Positions 42,460 through 52,495 of a DNA stretch of 64,000 bases are shown one piece after another (the stretch's first letter is position 1; the number at the start of each line of letters is the position of its first letter). Origin of the DNA: Tritrichomonas musculus. Taxonomy: Eukaryota > Parabasalia > Tritrichomonadida > Tritrichomonadidae. The notes beneath the pieces are model-generated. The model was not told where the DNA came from. It ran no database searches and saw only the letters and a program-made list of their open reading frames with translations. The stretch covers positions 2,418,001-2,482,000 of the forward strand of contig JAPFFF010000006.1 in the NCBI GenBank assembly GCA_039105265.1. Direction: 5' to 3'. Both the position numbers and the translations under genes were made by a program.

Positions 42460-42696
42460 TTAGGAATAATACTTGAATTTAATCATTTAAAAAAAATAAA
42501 ATTTGATATTCAAAATTTTTTTTCAAATTCAGAAATCTTTAATATTTTCAATGACAACAAACGAATCCTTCTATTTTTGATTGAAGAAAAAATAATGGCA
42601 ATTGATGAAAACATTTTTTCACGCATTACTAGCAATGAGCACATTGAATATATTGAATATTTTCAGCCAGAAATCAAACCGTTTCTCATCGTTTAA
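42460..42696 (+). pseudogene. DUF3447-family fragment on the plus strand
   Basis: An open stretch of 78 codons between stops reads FDIQNFFSNSEIFNIFNDNK, then ILLFLIEEKIMAIDENIF, then YFQPEIKPFLIV. This is the N-terminal DUF3447 helix block, equivalent to about residues 85-140 of the 597-residue gene at 8633. It stops at 42694, exactly where the oppositely oriented relic's C-terminal end begins. It has neither start nor C-terminal domain. Confidence 0.72.
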
Positions 42697-44165
42697 ATGA
42701 GCCGCACCCAATTGATCTGACGGAAAGAGGAATTGAGTTTTCTTCCAATGTTGTCATGTTCTCAAACAACTTTTTTTCAAATGCGTTGATTTGTGAATTG
42801 TCTCTAAATAAAAGACGTTTTAATGTTTTGCATCCGCCAAATGCGTTATGTTCAATTCTTGTTACTGACGATGGAATTGTTATCTCTTCAATCAACGGGT
42901 TTACAAATGCTCGTGTCTCAATTGTCCTTAGTGAAGAAGGCTCATCAAATGAAATTTGAGAGCTTGAGAGCCAATTGAACTCACAAATGAAGGAACGGTA
43001 ATTTTCTCTACCTGTAGAAATGTTTGGAATGTATCAATATCTTTTATGCATTTGGAGCAATATTTCCGATGTGATTGCAACAAACTTTCGAAATCAGAAG
43101 GCAAAAAATGATAATTATAATGTTTAAAGCAAAATGAAAGTTCTTCTTGTTCACGTGTAGTTGTCTTTGATGTATCTCGCAATGTCATTGTGATGTCATT
43201 TTATTGACTCTTTCAATTCTTCAATAAACGAGGAATAAATCGGTTTTACATTACTTTCTTCCATCATATGAATCAGATCTTCATTTTGACTATGAATTGC
43301 ATAAAACCAAAGTGATTGTGTCAACTTAACTTCATTGTTTTGTAAATATTTGAAAATTTGAATGGAGCCAAAAAAACTGGCATGTTCAATTGAAGTTGGC
43401 TTTTTTCCTATCAAAAAGTCGTTCGTCTCAAAAAGTGAATATTTAACAAATGAATTGAGAAGATAATTGGTCTTCTGTACATAAATAATAAAATCATCTA
43501 GGTTGTCTTCACGAATTAAATAGCAATGATGGGAATCTTTTTCGCCTTCTTGACACTTTTCTTGAAATGTATTTAATTCAATTCCATATTTTTGATAAAT
43601 TTGGGATTCAATTTTTGCTTGTTCTGCTTCATTATAATATGTTTTGGTTGATGAATATAAAAAATATCGATATGGAAGTTTTCAAATTTTCAAAAAATGA
43701 TATATTATTGAATATATAGTTTTTTGGTATGATTATTTCTTTTCGAATAAGAAAAATATGTGTAATGTATTTTTGCAAAAAAAATTGTAAATATCGGTAT
43801 CTGTAAAAAAAAATTTATATGTGATTTTAAAGCAATGGAAATTTGTGTTATTTTTTCAAAAAAATTGGATCCTCGGTGATTGTTATTTGGTATATTTAAT
43901 AGTAAATATAATAAATCTTGTAAGTTTTGTTTGCTCGGATATATATTATTATCTTCAATAATATTTAATAAAACCTGAAAATCCCTTTCGGAATCCTCTT
44001 CCTCTTCTATTATATTGAAAATGAGTGACTGTGGTTCTTTTTTCTATCGATTTCTTCCTCGACTTCCATGAGAATATAAAAATGCCTCTTTGAATTTTGG
44101 TAAATTTTTTTTTGTAAATCATGACACGAAAACTCAAATAATTTTGTTAAATCATAACACGCCAT
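42686..44165 (-). pseudogene. DUF3447/ankyrin plus BspA-LRR pseudogene
   Basis: On the minus strand from an ATG at 44165 (MACYDLTKLFEFSCHDLQKK), the pieces follow the order of the intact relative at 8633-10426. After the N-terminal helices come LLYLLLNIPNNNH (about 43900), IPKNYIFNNISFFENLKTSI (about 43720), SIEHASFFGSIQIFKYLQNN (about 43370) and LWFYAIHSQNEDLIHMMEES. BspA repeats follow (ITIPSSVTRIEHNAFGGC, about 42870). Several frame changes and stops separate them, including after KESIK (43196). The last LRR repeats are shortened compared with the intact gene. It is a dead copy of the same family. Confidence 0.82.
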
Positions 44166-44342
44166 AGTAGAACCTTTATTTTTAAGTGTGAATCGGATAA
44201 AAAGTAATAAAACCATAAAAAGGATGATTTTAAGCAATTATAGAGATTTAATAAAAGTATTTCGATAAAAATAAGGCAACGATATCATCAATATTAATGA
44301 TAAATAAATTTGCCATTAAATAAATAAATAAGTGTTCAGCAA

Positions 44343-44413
44343 TCTCTTGTGGTGTAGCGGTTATCATATGGGACTTTGAATCCCGGGATGGAGGTTCGAC
44401 TCCTCCCAAGAGA
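44343..44413 (+). tRNA. tRNA-Gln (anticodon TTG)
   Basis: The 71-nt gene has a perfect 7-bp acceptor stem (TCTCTTG with CAAGAGA), D arm GTGTAGCGGTTATCAT, anticodon arm GGGACTTTGAATCCC giving TTG, and T arm GGAGGTTCGACTCCTCC. A-box and B-box (GGTTCGACTCC) positions are normal. An oligo-T run follows within 10 bases and a longer one by 44420, suitable for RNA polymerase III termination. Confidence 0.93.
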
Positions 44414-44422
44414 ATATTTTTG

Positions 44423-44453
<31 letters not shown>

Positions 44454-44715
44454 CCCTCATTAAATAAACAACCGAAAGAAAGAAATCAACTAATGTATAT
44501 TGCATGAATTTTATGTGGTGTACAAGTGAATACTCAGGTCATTTGAGAATTTTTGGGGTATTTTTGCATATATCTATGAACAAATTAATAATTTTGAAGT
44601 GAGAGGCTCTCAGCTTGAAGAATCGATATTCTCTTTATATATATATATATATGTATTAAATTAAGATTTGAAATTGTTTCATGAAATCAAAAAAAAAAAA
44701 AAAAAGCAAAAATAT

Positions 44716-44786
44716 TCTCTTGGGAGGAGTCGAACCTCCATCCCGGGATTCAAAGTCCCATATGATAACCCCTACATCACAAGAAC
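44716..44786 (-). tRNA. tRNA-Gln (TTG) copy, altered 5' end, possible pseudogene
   Basis: From the D loop through the acceptor 3' strand it is nearly identical to the tRNA at 44343 and points towards it. The 5' acceptor strand is GTTCTTG, which leaves position 1 mismatched and position 2 a G-T wobble. Immediately outside lies the normal TCTCTTGTG (44787-44795). The change is therefore a 9-nt duplication or insertion, and the D arm reads ATGTAGGGG. Its 3' trailer (AATATTTTTGC then a long T run) repeats that of the other copy. Confidence 0.8.
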
Positions 44787-44987
44787 CACAAGAGATTGTT
44801 GATTTATAAATAAAATTAAAAACTTTATTTATTATTTAAATTAGACAAACATTAAATAATTTTCAACATTTCGAAAAGAATCTTTTTCGTAATTTTTAGA
44901 ATTTAAAGTAGTCATTAACATTGTATTTTATATCAGACGTATTCCTCAAATTTCAGCACTTCCCTTCAACAATATTATATCATTTAA

Positions 44988-45030
44988 ATCGAGGTAGGAA
45001 AAAGTTGTCATTTAAAAGATAAATAATTCA
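44988..45030. repeat. Dispersed 40-bp sequence, copy 1
   Basis: AGGTAGGAAAAAGTTGTCAT followed by TTAAAAGATAAATAAT is shared with 58571-58610. Both copies lie downstream of a minus-strand gene (45332 and 58632). The AGGTA start resembles the ends of the 16677 and 48162 elements, so it may be a solo element end. The remainder of 44796-45331 shows no gene. Confidence 0.6.
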
Positions 45031-45331
45031 AAACAATAAACTTTTTCTGAACTTCCTCATTTTTAACAACTACTTCTTAAGTGAAAAAGTTTTACTTTTT
45101 CATACAAATTTCAATACTTGAAATAAAATATTCTCGGGAATATTTCGTGTTATTCAAAAATTTAATCAAGAACACACATCAAAAAGAATGGAATCGATGA
45201 ATTGTTCTCTTTGAAAATATTGATTGAATCAACATCAACTGGTCTGTAAAAGAAAGAAGAAACAATAAAAAATGCGCTAATATATATATAAACAAATCTT
45301 TAGAGATCATTTTAACTTTTATTATAATTCT

Positions 45332-47029
45332 TTAATTATGCCAATTTTGTGACTTAATTAATCTGAATAATGCTACAAAATCTTTTTCAAAGTATTCAAT
45401 TTCTGATAGGAATAAATTTGGCATTATATCACCATTTCTTGCTATTCTATTGCCCAACTCGCTGTGGTAAGCAAAGCTTATTGCTCTAATTTCAATTATA
45501 GCTTCTCCGAATTCTGAAGTATTAATTTCGTCAGCAGAAAATTGATAAGATCCCATTGAATCACAGTTTCTTTTGTCAACTCCTGGTCCATTAGGTGAGG
45601 ATGCTGGTAATGGTGAAATAAAATCACGAGGAGTAAATTCATCATTTTCTTCATTATTCTCAACAACTACAATTTCATCGTTTCGTATTTTTATGATTGG
45701 TCTAAATTCAGGTTTTTCAATGGAATTAATAATTGTATCGTAATCTAAATTTTTCAAAACTTTATCGAGATTAAAATGTTCTAAAGCTTCTTTCTTCATC
45801 GCTCTTAGCATTCCTGTTGAAATTATTCCTCTTTTCAGGAAATTATTCAAAGTTTCCTCTGAGATTTCATCTTCTTTAAAATGTTCATATTTCAAAATAT
45901 TTCTCAAGTCTTTTCTGTTTTCAAACTCACCAGATGAATAATGATCCGCATAATTTGCTTTTTTGAAATTTTCAGGAACGCCATTGCATGTATCGTCATA
46001 ATTTTCAATTGTTCCTCTGTTGTAGTAGTTACAAAATGCATCAAGATTCGTAAAAAGAAGATTATTTTTCATTCTCGATTTGAATAATTTGCCATATTCA
46101 AGATTTTCGTTATCTTTGAGTTCATTTAACATGTCAGAATAAGGTCGACGTGACATGACGTGGAGAAACATTTTGGGGCAATTCTGATGGAATTTTATTG
46201 TATCATTAAGCAAATTGTTGCATAATTCAGAATTATTTTGGCATCTAAAAACAGGAATTGTCAAATTTAGAAATGTTTGTGCCTGTAGAAACATTAAGCC
46301 ATCTACTTTTGTATTGAACACTTTGCGTAATAGTTTGCGTTTTGAATTATCACTGTTGAAATATTTCGTGCAATCTTCAACTGAATGAAATGGTAATGCA
46401 GCTTCAAATACTGATATGATTCCTGAAGCATTTTTAAACAATTCAAAAAGTATCTCAATTAAATTATCCAAAGGAAGCTGTATTGTAGCGTGTGGTTGAA
46501 AGAAACCTTCCCATTTTTGTGCTCCATTTTTCCAAGAAATGATTTCATTTTCTACTTTCTTGAAAAGAACTTCCTCTTGAAGATTGTAGCCAATTTCTTT
46601 AAGTTTTTCAAACCATTGTCTCAGTGTAAACTGTTGGTCTTTGATGTTTACTAGATCACGTAAAATTGTTGAAGACTTTTGAATTATTGATATGCATTCT
46701 TGTAAATCTGATTCTTCGTCATTTGAAAATGGAACTGTTACATATTCGATGTCAATTCCATCGATCTCAACATGGAATAATTTTTTTTCATCTTTGAAGA
46801 ATGTAAGTAATGGCTCTTTTTGAAATCGATGAAGATCATGTACTCGTTCAGGTAATAATGAACCTGTTTCTAATTCAAGACCGAGTCTGAATGAAAACTT
46901 TGAAATAGTTGATGATTCTGTTTCATTGTTAAAAAAGTTAGGTGATTCTTTCCATTCGTCAAAAGGAGTAAAGTCATCAATGTCATTAAGTTCCATTACT
47001 TCTTCTTCTTCTCTTTCATTCCTCATCAT
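45332..47029 (-). CDS. Hypothetical protein, possible amidoligase-like N-terminal half
   Basis: The protein has 565 residues from the ATG at 47029 (an in-frame TTG at 47053 is less likely). After an acidic N-terminus comes FSFRLGLELETGSLLPERVH (about 45-65), then FHVEIDGIDIEYVTVPFSND (about 85-105) and EGFFQPHATIQLPL (about 175-190). A leading G-x-E-x-E-T-G strand, an I-D-x-E-Y-V-T-x-P-F strand and a later P-x-A-T-x-Q-x-P-L strand recall amidoligase-type (COOH-NH2 ligase) and related bacterial proteins. The match is by eye and weak. The C-terminal half is helical with no recognised domain. No membrane segments. The ORF is intact with good codon composition, so it is a real gene of uncertain function. 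A bacterial origin is possible. Confidence 0.6.
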   Translation of the reverse strand: MMRNEREEEEVMELNDIDDFTPFDEWKESPNFFNNETESSTISKFSFRLGLELETGSLLPERVHDLHRFQKEPLLTFFKDEKKLFHVEIDGIDIEYVTVPFSNDEESDLQECISIIQKSSTILRDLVNIKDQQFTLRQWFEKLKEIGYNLQEEVLFKKVENEIISWKNGAQKWEGFFQPHATIQLPLDNLIEILFELFKNASGIISVFEAALPFHSVEDCTKYFNSDNSKRKLLRKVFNTKVDGLMFLQAQTFLNLTIPVFRCQNNSELCNNLLNDTIKFHQNCPKMFLHVMSRRPYSDMLNELKDNENLEYGKLFKSRMKNNLLFTNLDAFCNYYNRGTIENYDDTCNGVPENFKKANYADHYSSGEFENRKDLRNILKYEHFKEDEISEETLNNFLKRGIISTGMLRAMKKEALEHFNLDKVLKNLDYDTIINSIEKPEFRPIIKIRNDEIVVVENNEENDEFTPRDFISPLPASSPNGPGVDKRNCDSMGSYQFSADEINTSEFGEAIIEIRAISFAYHSELGNRIARNGDIMPNLFLSEIEYFEKDFVALFRLIKSQNWHN

Positions 47030-47321
47030 GAAAAAGTGAAATAAAAATGACAAAAATTTTGATTAACATCGAAAAATTTTAGAAAATTTTTGGTAGAATT
47101 TTTTATATAGGTGTGCTAAAATTTTGAAAAGTGTCAGAAATTTAAATTTTACGGAGGATTGGTATGAATTTTAATTATAAACCTTTATATTTCTAATTAT
47201 ATTTATATTTCTAATTTTTAAATTATTTTTACCATACATTTTTAAGAAATTATATATTTTTCATCCGATAATGTTTTGAATGTAAACTTTAATTCAAAAT
47301 TATAAATTTGAATTATTCTTA

Positions 47322-47696
47322 CAGTCCGGTTGTAAAATAGGAAAACGTAGTAAAATGGAAAACCCACTTTTTGAATGAAATTCTATGAATTGAATTTTTT
47401 TTTTTTTGTGTAATAAAATCAAACATATAATAGTAGAGAGTTGTTCAAACGAGTTGTTTAACAATTATAATATGCTAATTTCATCGAAATAATTAATAAA
47501 AACAACTAAATGCATATAAAATATTAAATTAATTTTTGAATTTTACAAAATAATTCAAAAAGTGGGTTTTCCTATTTTTGCGAAAATTATGATTTCTATA
47601 GAAATCCGTTTTTTCAAGTTTTATTTTCAATTATTTTTAATCACTTAAATTCAAAAAGTGGGTTTTCCATTTTGCAACGTTTTTACAACCGGACTG
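47322..47696. mobile_element. 375-bp mariner-like MITE (CAGTCCGGTTG ends)
   Basis: CAGTCCGGTTGTAAAA and its inverse TTTTACAACCGGACTG terminate the element, with TA on both sides (47320-47321 and 47697-47698). The CAGT start is typical of Tc1/mariner ends. Three subterminal or internal copies of CCCACTTTTTGAAT or its inverse occur near 47369, 47552 and 47649. No coding capacity. Confidence 0.92.
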
Positions 47697-47698
47697 TA

Positions 47699-48161
47699 GA
47701 AAGTTTCAATTGAATATTTGGCGGATAATTTTTTACTTATTATATGTATACTCGGGGAAATTGGGGAAAAATATATTAAATTCTTCCATTTTGGTTTCTT
47801 TTATGACCTATGCATTATATCATAATTCATAATTTTCTTTTTGAAATTCAAATCTTATATGTTATTTATATTTATTATTAATATCCTTCATAATATGCAA
47901 GTTTATGGATAATATCATATTTTTATCTGATATTTTGAATAAAATTTTCATAAACTTCGTTTTTTTCTGCTAGTTCATCAAAAATGATGTATTAGGCATA
48001 TTATTCTTATTTTTTCTTAAATTCTTTGCATTCTTTGCCATCTTCAGTGGCTTTCATCATGTTTTTTAGTTATCTTTTTATAAATAGCAGCGATAAAATA
48101 ATCATAGAAAAATCCTATTTCCGACCAAAAATGCATTTAAAAAATTATCTAAAAATAATTA
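47699..48161. other. AT-rich spacer, no gene seen
   Basis: Between two MITEs; no coding or RNA feature recognised. Confidence 0.5.
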
Positions 48162-48403
48162 AGGTACAAATCCAGTACGTTTAGTAACCGCAATTTTTTT
48201 TGACATTCTCAAAGAATAAGATGACATGTTAAATAAAAAACGATTATTTTCATTCATTTCATATAACATGTCATAATGTTTATTTAAATTGTAAAATAAG
48301 TGTCAAAAACAAACCTAGTCAATTTAAACTTTTTCAGAGACATGCAACTATTCAAATAATAAACGTTCTCCTATTCAAAAAATAACGTATTGGATTTGTA
48401 CCT
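48162..48403. mobile_element. 242-bp TA-flanked MITE, AGGTA family
   Basis: The ends AGGTACAAATCCAGTACGTT and AACGTATTGGATTTGTACCT are inverse with one mismatch, flanked by TA (48160-48161 and 48404-48405). Its left arm matches the inner right end of the 804-bp element at 16677. Its right arm (ATTCAAATAATAAACGTTC onward) matches 57188-57240. It is a short internal-deletion derivative. Confidence 0.88.
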
Positions 48404-48649
48404 TAAAAATATCTCAAAAAAGTATGGTAAATTCATGTTTATTCATTAAAATATTATTATAATTTTATTTTGACTTCAACTCGTTGAATTGAAATTGAAA
48501 AAGGAGAAAAAGTGACAGATTTTTGGACAATCATTTTCAATATCATTTGCCACGTTGACATTTACATCAATTCAACGTTGGCAACGAAGAGCTTTTAAAC
48601 GGTGGCTTTTTTATCAATTTTTTCAACGTTGACTATCCCTGAATATGAA

Positions 48650-48751
48650 TAAAATCATTCATAAACAATTATTAATTTTGAAAAATGAGTTTATTTTATT
48701 TCAAATTAAATGCAGTATAAATCATCTATATGATGCATATAATATATTAAA
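48650..48751 (+). repeat. Dispersed repeat, copy with MITE insertion
   Basis: About 102 bases match 56239-56340 with only a handful of differences (shared core TTTTGAAAAATGAGTTTATT, and GATGCATATAATATATTAAA at the right). Both start at an ATG and keep an open frame reading LLILKNEFILFQI then CSINHLYDAYNILN, so this may be a conserved piece of a gene family I cannot name. Confidence 0.7.
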
Positions 48752-48753
48752 TA

Positions 48754-48840
48754 AACTTTGTTTTTTAATTTTCGCGTGTAAACTTACGGTTTCTAAGAAT
48801 TTATTCCAAATATTGAATGATTTATTTTTTACACGCGAAA
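48754..48840. mobile_element. Second copy of the 101-bp MITE, right end truncated
   Basis: It starts AACTTTGTTTTTTAATTTTC directly after TA, then contains the interior of the 20792 element in inverse orientation (CGCGTGTAAACTTACGG onward). It stops after ACACGCGAAA, without the last 18 or so bases. The 56239 repeat shows the corresponding empty TA site. Confidence 0.88.
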
Positions 48841-48959
48841 CATAATTATGTCCACCAGCTATAATTAAGATTAAATTTGTTGAGGCCAAATTTTTTTATT
48901 TTTCACCAAAACTTTTTCAGAAAAAATACTCTATTGAATTTATTTAATTTAATGAGTTA

Positions 48960-50968
48960 CCCTGATCTCGGATAAAATGAGAAAGTTAACGTATTTTTTT
49001 TTTAATAAAAAATCGTTATTAAAAAATGGTGAAATTTAGGTGAATTTTTGACCTTATAATAAAATAAAAACTTAATTGGCTTAAAAAAAAGAAAACGGAT
49101 GAGAATGACTAAATACAAATATGGCTAATATAATTCATATGCATTAGTGTTTATATATAAAAGATATAAAGAAAAAATAAAGATGCTAAAAACAATATTA
49201 TTTTAATATCTCAAAACATAATTGAAGATAAGGTAAAACTGATATTTAATAATCTTAGTATTCATGAACCTTCTCTTTTGGATAGGTTATTAAAGAATTG
49301 ATTTTTTTTTGGAAATAATATTCTGCTGCAATTGGCTGATTATAAAATGTTACTGGTCGTATATGGAGAATTTTCCATCTATGTTTGTAATACTTCTCAT
49401 ATATTGTATTTAAATCGCTTGATTAAATAATTTTGTAAAAAAATATCCAAAAATATCATCTTATTTGAGATTTTTCTTAGAAAGTAAAAAGATATGAGAA
49501 ATCGCTTTGGCAATAATATAAACAATACATTTGATAGATTTAAAAGAGCTATATATTATTCTTTGTAATTTTTTCTAATTCATCATCATAGAATATTATA
49601 TGCATCAAGTGAAAACTGATTGGAATATTATAGCGCAATTAAGTAATTATGAGGAAAAAATAGTATTTTTGCTGATTAAGTGTGTCCATAATAGAAAATT
49701 AAATCTTCAATTTAAGATTTGGTATTGGTACGAGAATTATAAATATTGATAAATTTGTGTATCATATCTTTAATATTGGTCAATCAAATAACAAATAATA
49801 TGAAGATAAGTGGTAAACCAATTCGTTTATTATATGTTGTTGATATTAATAAACGGATTGTGGTATTTAAACTTTTTGAGTGAAAGCATCGGTCACTCAA
49901 ACTTTTTGTTAACAAAAATAAAGATGATTTAAAATCATGTAAAATTTTGAACAAAAGTTGGATATGCTATGATCGATTGTTAAAATATAAGAGATGCTGC
50001 TTGGAGAATCGTTGTTGTTTGGAAGAGAATCGATGCTGTTTGGGAGAGAATCGATGCTGCTTGGAGAATCGATGCTGCTGGAAGAGAATCGATGCTGCTT
50101 GGAGAATCGATGCTGCTTGGAGAATCGTTGTTGTTTGGGAGAGAATCGATGCTGCTTGGAGAATCGTTGTTGTTTGGGAGAGAATCGATGCTGCTGGAAG
50201 AGAATCGATGCTGCTTGGAGAATCGTTGTTGTTTGGGAGAGAATCGATGCTGCTTGGAGAATCGATGCTGCTGGAAGAGAATCGATGCTGCTTGGAGAAT
50301 CGTTGTTGTTTGGAAGAGAATCGTTGCTGCTTGGAGAATCGTTGTTGTTTGGGAGAGAATCGATGCTGCTTGGAGAATCGTTGTTGTTTGGAAGAGAATC
50401 GTTGCTGCTTGGAGAATCGTTGTTGTTTGGGAGAGAATCGATGCTGCTTGGAGAATCGATGCTGCTGGAAGAGAATCGATGCTGCTTGGAGAATCGTTGT
50501 TGTTTGGAAGAGAATCGTTGCTGCTTGGAGAATCGTTGTTGTTTGGGAGAGAATCGATGCTGCTTGGAGAATCGTTGTTGTTTGGAAGAGAATCGATAAT
50601 GTTAGTATAAAATTATTGTTGTTGGAAGAGAATTTTTGGGAAAAATTGCTGATCTATCGCAGATCTTTGTTGAATATCTATATTATTTGGCAGAGATTGT
50701 GTGAACTCTGTTGAACTTTCTACAGAAAAATTATTTTCAATTGTTTTTTTTTTGTGCCGTTAAGTGACTTCACATTGTAATCAGAAGATTTAATTTTATT
50801 CAAAAAATACATAATAAAATGATCAAATAATTAAAATGTTGTAGAGAGATTTCGATAAATCATTTATTTCTTTAGAATCACAATATTTTTATCAGAGTAA
50901 AAATTGTTAACAGAATAAAAAAAAAAAACTTAACCATACTAACTTTCTCATTTTATCCGAGATCAGGG
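48960..50968. mobile_element. 2009-bp TA-flanked element carrying a minisatellite
   Basis: The ends begin CCCTGATCTCGGATAAAATG and are perfect inverses over 29 bases, flanked by TA on both sides (48958-48959 and 50969-50970). The left half (about 49190-49760) contains short open stretches with protein-like pieces (IHEPSLLDRLLKN, NNILLQLADYKMLLVVYGEF, LFEIFLRK) separated by stops. They are not identifiable as a transposase. The right half holds an 18/21-bp minisatellite. Mariner-like by target site. Confidence 0.88.
49993..50596. repeat. 18/21-bp minisatellite inside the 2-kb element
   Basis: About thirty units alternate GAGAATCGATGCTGCTTG with GAGAATCGTTGTTGTTTGGG (plus A) and GGAA variants. 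All three plus-strand frames stay open, giving Cys/Arg/Glu- or Trp/Val-rich ORFs up to 255 codons without meaningful start or composition. It is markedly richer in GC than the surroundings. Confidence 0.93.
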
Positions 50969-51018
50969 TAATTCAATATTGAATAATTTACTTTTTTTTT
51001 TTGTGAAGGAAAGCCTTA

Positions 51019-51375
51019 AGGGCGTACGTCCAATTCAATGCTCAGAATTCAATGAGATTTATCAAATATTTTTGGTCTTTTTTGGAGTAAAAAAAGTTGA
51101 AAAATCAATTATATTTTTGAGGAAATAAAATTTTTATTATTCATAGATTGATTATATATTAAAAAAAATATTTTTATACATTTTTTTTCTTTTTTAATTC
51201 AAAATTATATTTTGCAAAATTTTATCTGTCAAAAAAACAATTATTTTTTGATCGTTTAGGACAAATATCATCATTTTTGACCTAAACTTTTTCATAATTT
51301 GGAAGTATTGAAAGATGTATTCTATGAGTTTATTCAATATTGACAATTTTACAACATTTTTAGGACGGACGCCCT
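51019..51375. mobile_element. 357-bp TA-flanked MITE (AGGGCG ends)
   Basis: The ends AGGGCGTACGTCC and GGACGGACGCCCT are inverse with one mismatch, flanked by TA (51017-51018 and 51376-51377). The interior is AT-rich and non-coding. It lies 155 bp upstream of the membrane protein gene at 51531 and only 48 bp from the end of the 2-kb element. Confidence 0.85.
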
Positions 51376-51530
51376 TAAAAACTATTAAGTATTTAAATAT
51401 ATTAAATAAAATGCTTTTTTTAAATCAATTGGAAAAGGGGCACTTAACTTTTTTTTTTGAAGGAAACGAAAAATTATAATATTCACTTTTTGAATTTGGG
51501 TATTTGAATATCAAAACATTTCAAAATAAA

Positions 51531-52124
51531 ATGTTTCTTTATTTATTACTCTATCGATATGCAAATAATTCATTTGATTTTTACGATCGCACATACCCAT
51601 CCAATATTGTTTTGTATTTAGAACCATTAGATCATTTCGAATTTTATATGAAAGAAAAAATATGGACCGTTATATCAGATGTTAATGGACAAGATGGATT
51701 TTTCTTAGAAATCAAATCCTCTAAAGATGGAGACACAATAGAGCATGGAACATTTGACGAAGAATCTCACTTAATGGCTGTTTCATTCAAAGAACGTAAT
51801 TATTCATTGTCTTTTAGTAATGAAGGAATAAATCAAATTAAGTTTTCGCTTGTATTCACGAAAGACATACTAAATGTTAGTCACATTATTAATAATGATA
51901 TCAAAATTGGTGATTTTGTATTTCCAATTATTGATTATGAACTTACCAATTCAACCTTAAATAATTTTTTATTTGAAGATAAAGCTACTACCAATTATAT
52001 ATATTTATATATTGCTTTCGGAGTTCAGTTAGGAATGAGTTTTTTTATCATGATATTTTGTTCTAAATTATGTTGTTCTTGTTGTCATCCAAGATATCTT
52101 TCTCAAAATGAAAAGCAAGACTAA
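51531..52124 (+). CDS. Single-pass (type I) membrane protein, hypothetical
   Basis: The protein has 197 residues from MFLYLLLYRYANNSF. An in-frame TTG at 51504 is rejected because the ATG directly starts a hydrophobic signal-like segment. An ectodomain of about 140 residues with N-glycosylation sequons (NNSF, NVSH, NSTL) is followed by one transmembrane helix (about 157-180, YIYLYIAFGVQLGMSFFIMI). A Cys-rich juxtamembrane stretch (CSKLCCSCCHP), possibly palmitoylated, leads into a short charged tail. The architecture resembles a p24/TMED (emp24/GOLD) protein: FYMKEKIWTVISDVNG followed by beta strands, then one helix and a short tail. The usual luminal Cys pair and FF/KK tail are not evident. 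The upstream leader has TTCACTTTTTGAAT at 51481-51494. Confidence 0.7.
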   Translation: MFLYLLLYRYANNSFDFYDRTYPSNIVLYLEPLDHFEFYMKEKIWTVISDVNGQDGFFLEIKSSKDGDTIEHGTFDEESHLMAVSFKERNYSLSFSNEGINQIKFSLVFTKDILNVSHIINNDIKIGDFVFPIIDYELTNSTLNNFLFEDKATTNYIYLYIAFGVQLGMSFFIMIFCSKLCCSCCHPRYLSQNEKQD

Positions 52125-52169
52125 TTCAATAAAAAAATAAAAAATAAAAAATTTTTATAACATTTCTTT

Positions 52170-52336
52170 GAATATTTGGTAGACCTTTTTTTATTTTATT
52201 TTTGAACAATTTGGTGGACCTTTTGCAACTTACAAATTTGAATTTTATTTTGAAAAAATTATTTGTGCTTTCTGAAAATTGAGTATTGTAAAAGGTCCTC
52301 CAAATTGTTCAAAAAAAAAGTCTACCGAATATTTTA
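52170..52336. repeat. Foldback inverted repeat between convergent genes
   Basis: The arms AATATTTGGTAGACCTTTTT...GAACAATTTGGTGGACCTTTT and their imperfect inverse form a hairpin of about 55 bp per arm. It sits just past the stop of the 51531 gene and before the stop of the 52496 gene. 52441-52470 also resembles the 3' end of the 51531 gene (GAAAAGCGAGGCTAATTCA against GAAAAGCAAGACTAATTCA), so part of this interval is a tail duplication. Confidence 0.75.
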
Positions 52337-52495
52337 AGAAGGATAATAATTAATTATAACATAGTATAATTAATTATATGAAATTTTATAACATTTCATT
52401 TTGAATTGTTAAATCAAGTGTTGTAAAAAAAAAAAGATGATGAATTATGAAAAGCGAGGCTAATTCAAAAAAAATTTAATAAAAAATATGAAATT

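Larger units (their letters stand above)
44343..44795. repeat. Inverted duplication of a tRNA-Gln unit
   Basis: The tRNA body, its trailer AATATTTTTGC and an oligo-T tract are present on both sides as an inverted repeat around a unique centre of about 240 bp, which includes a (TA)n tract at 44638-44653. The leader ATCTCTTGTGG is also shared. Confidence 0.88.

Noticed and set aside
49993-50596. CRISPR-like array
   Set aside because: There are no unique spacers; the units are contiguous tandem variants inside a eukaryotic transposon-like element.
49947-50714. Three overlapping plus-strand ORFs rich in Cys, Arg and Trp
   Set aside because: All three frames are open because of the 18/21-bp tandem repeat; there is no plausible start context or domain.
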